Of a stretch of DNA of 64,000 bases, positions 62,982-64,000 are shown piece by piece. The DNA is from Caulobacteraceae bacterium. Its GTDB lineage: Bacteria; Pseudomonadota; Alphaproteobacteria; Caulobacterales; Caulobacteraceae. The notes beneath the pieces are model-generated. The model made no database searches. It was given only the letters and a program-made list of their open reading frames with translations, and was not told where the DNA came from. The first letter of the stretch is position 1. Each line of letters starts with the position of its first letter. A program made the position numbers and the translations under genes. The DNA is taken from positions 62,001 through 126,000 of the forward strand of contig CANJLH010000003.1 of assembly GCA_947475415.1 (NCBI GenBank), written 5' to 3'.

Positions 62982-63796
62982 ACGGGTGAAACTTGGTCCG
63001 CCGCCTTGAGCGCGCGGCCTCTGTCGCCGGATTTTCGCGGCGGGGCAGACACCCTGAAGATGATCCGAGGACATTGGCGTTGTCGTCAACAGACGCCGCG
63101 GCGCGCCGGGCGCGGGGCGATCGAGGTGCTAACGACCTTGCGCGAAATGTTCAGTTCGTTAGCGCCTTGGGCCGAGGTATTTCTTAGTGTTTTCAAAATC
63201 CTGATGGGGGAAAGGCGTAGACACTGCTTTCGGTTAGTCGGTGTTTTTCGAGGAGCGAACAGCACCTTGTGGGCGGCGGCGGCGGCCCGCAGGGATGTCC
63301 AGGCGCCGACCATTCTCCCCCCATTTTTCAAACCGTTTTTTGCTGTCGGCGCCTTGGGGCTTTGAACAGGCATTTGTTTTCACGCTTGTTTCCGGGATTT
63401 CCACGCGCCGCGGGCGCCGACAACGCGGCGCCGACAATCTGGCGGTTTGGGATTGGGGAGCGGCGGGGTGGGGCGGGAGGTCTGGACGGTGAACGAACAT
63501 CATTGGCGGTTTGGCGCAAGTATAGCATCGGCGAAGGGTCGACGCAAACAAAACGAGAACATTTGCCCGTTTAGCACTGCGCGCGCGCTGGCGCCGTGCG
63601 GCGGCGGGGTCGCAAGCTTTTCAACCACGAACGACGGTGGCCGGGACACCTACTCATTTCCGGGGTTCACGCCATGATCGCCTCCAAGGTGGCGTCAGCA
63701 GGTCTGTCCGCCTTCGATGATCCGTCGTGTTGCAGACCCCCTGGCGCCGGCGCGGAAAATCCCCACATTCAGGTCGGCTTTCCTGGAGGGACTTCC
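62982..63796. other. 815-bp gene-poor region with repeated motifs
   Basis: No frame here looks like a protein; the longest frames are low-complexity or Arg-rich. ACACTG (63221) and CGGTGT (63239) with a following TTTTT resemble a weak terminator. GGCGCCGAC occurs at 63302, 63413 and 63427 and inverted at 63345-63353; the first and inverted copies form a 9-bp stem. TGGCGGTTTGG is repeated at 63440 and 63504. GAACA recurs about every 60-130 bp. GGTCTG/CAGACC (63701-63738) pair just before the next gene. It could hold an RNA gene or a long leader. Confidence 0.4.
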
Positions 63797-64000
63797 TTGT
63801 CCGACACCGCCAACACCCTGCCCGCCCCCGCCGCCACGCAGGAAGACCGCCTGATGCCGGCGGTGACCTACGGCCTCTATTTCGTCGGCCTGTTCACCGG
63901 CGTGCCGATCCTGGCCGGCGCGGTGCTGGCCTATGTGGTCCGCGCCAAGGCGGGGCCGGCCATGCAGACCCACTACACCTATCTGATCCGCACCTTCTGG
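63797..64000 (+). CDS. small multi-pass membrane protein, DUF4870-like (cut by window edge)
   Basis: A plus-strand frame of 68 codons open to the right edge. It reads SDTANTLPAPAATQEDRL followed by MPAVTYGLYFVGLFTGVPILAGAVLAYVVRAKAG and QTHYTYLIRTFW, the start of a DUF4870/Tic20-like membrane protein with one full helix seen. I use the TTG at 63797 because GGAGGG lies 6 nt upstream; an in-frame ATG at 63674 would add 41 residues without homology. Function is unknown. Confidence 0.65.
   Translation, partial: MSDTANTLPAPAATQEDRLMPAVTYGLYFVGLFTGVPILAGAVLAYVVRAKAGPAMQTHYTYLIRTFW

Noticed and set aside
63006..63365. 119-codon frame in the gene-poor region
   Set aside because: No ribosome site, low-complexity Arg/Ala content and no family pattern; overlapping frames on the other strand are equally open.

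Overview
The window is high-GC, densely packed chromosomal DNA from an alphaproteobacterium, most likely a member of the Caulobacterales (Phenylobacterium/Caulobacter type; this is inference from gene content, not a database match). Pointers are a phaA-phaB/phaR polyhydroxybutyrate locus next to a DUF4908-like protein, an alphaproteobacterial-type RpoH, an EcfG-like sigma factor, a large TonB-dependent receptor, and many short-chain acyl-CoA enzymes. I found no rRNA, tRNA, CRISPR array, insertion sequence or prophage. Both ends cut a gene: a DUF4908-like gene on the left and a small multi-pass membrane protein on the right.

Layout. 1-4.5 kb: PHB synthesis (phaA, phaB) divergent from its regulator phaR, then small conserved proteins. 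4.5-9.4 kb: a GST, a membrane protein, a divergent GT2/GT39 lipid-sugar pair and HMG-CoA lyase. 9.4-15 kb: a tightly overlapping minus-strand run cysS, SRPBCC protein, NifU-like protein, yidD, thrS and a GT2. 15-24 kb: folE, a DUF817 protein, hisI, an ECF sigma factor, an XRE regulator coupled to an RluD-type pseudouridine synthase, rpoH, an atypical response regulator, purA, and an AT-rich Dabb gene. 24-33.3 kb: a serine/threonine dehydratase, a complete RND efflux operon (adaptor, pump, outer-membrane factor), an M28 peptidase and a DUF72 protein. 33.3-47 kb: an acyl-CoA/lipid-type catabolic neighbourhood with three crotonases, a CrtC-like protein, TetR with an esterase-like protein and a quinone oxidoreductase, an MBL hydrolase and a feruloyl-CoA-synthase-like ligase, mixed with a dihydroorotase and a GT9. 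47-57.5 kb: YgfZ, threonine aldolase with TetR, MFS and DMT transporters, an HNH protein, a 37-aa membrane microprotein, a second TetR, GluQ, SelO and NhaA. 57.5-64 kb: a TonB receptor, an aldehyde dehydrogenase, a 26-aa microprotein, a pteridine-reductase-like SDR with FolB, and an 0.8-kb gene-poor stretch before a partial membrane protein.

Most genes are ordinary housekeeping or metabolic genes in short operons with 1-4 nt stop/start overlaps. The most unusual items are proteins that look like known enzymes or signalling domains but have altered catalytic residues: an HSL-type hydrolase with no nucleophile serine, a receiver domain with Glu in place of the phospho-Asp, a PTR1-type reductase with Lys replaced by Arg, a NifU-like protein without the third Cys, and a dihydroorotase with QxH in place of HxH. 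Also notable are an exported protein of five 4-Cys repeats, a small exported protein with mirror-symmetric Cys spacing, a 37-aa membrane protein with its own strong promoter and terminator, and a cluster of TTGCA half-sites in front of the XRE regulator. No single new defence or mobile system is evident.
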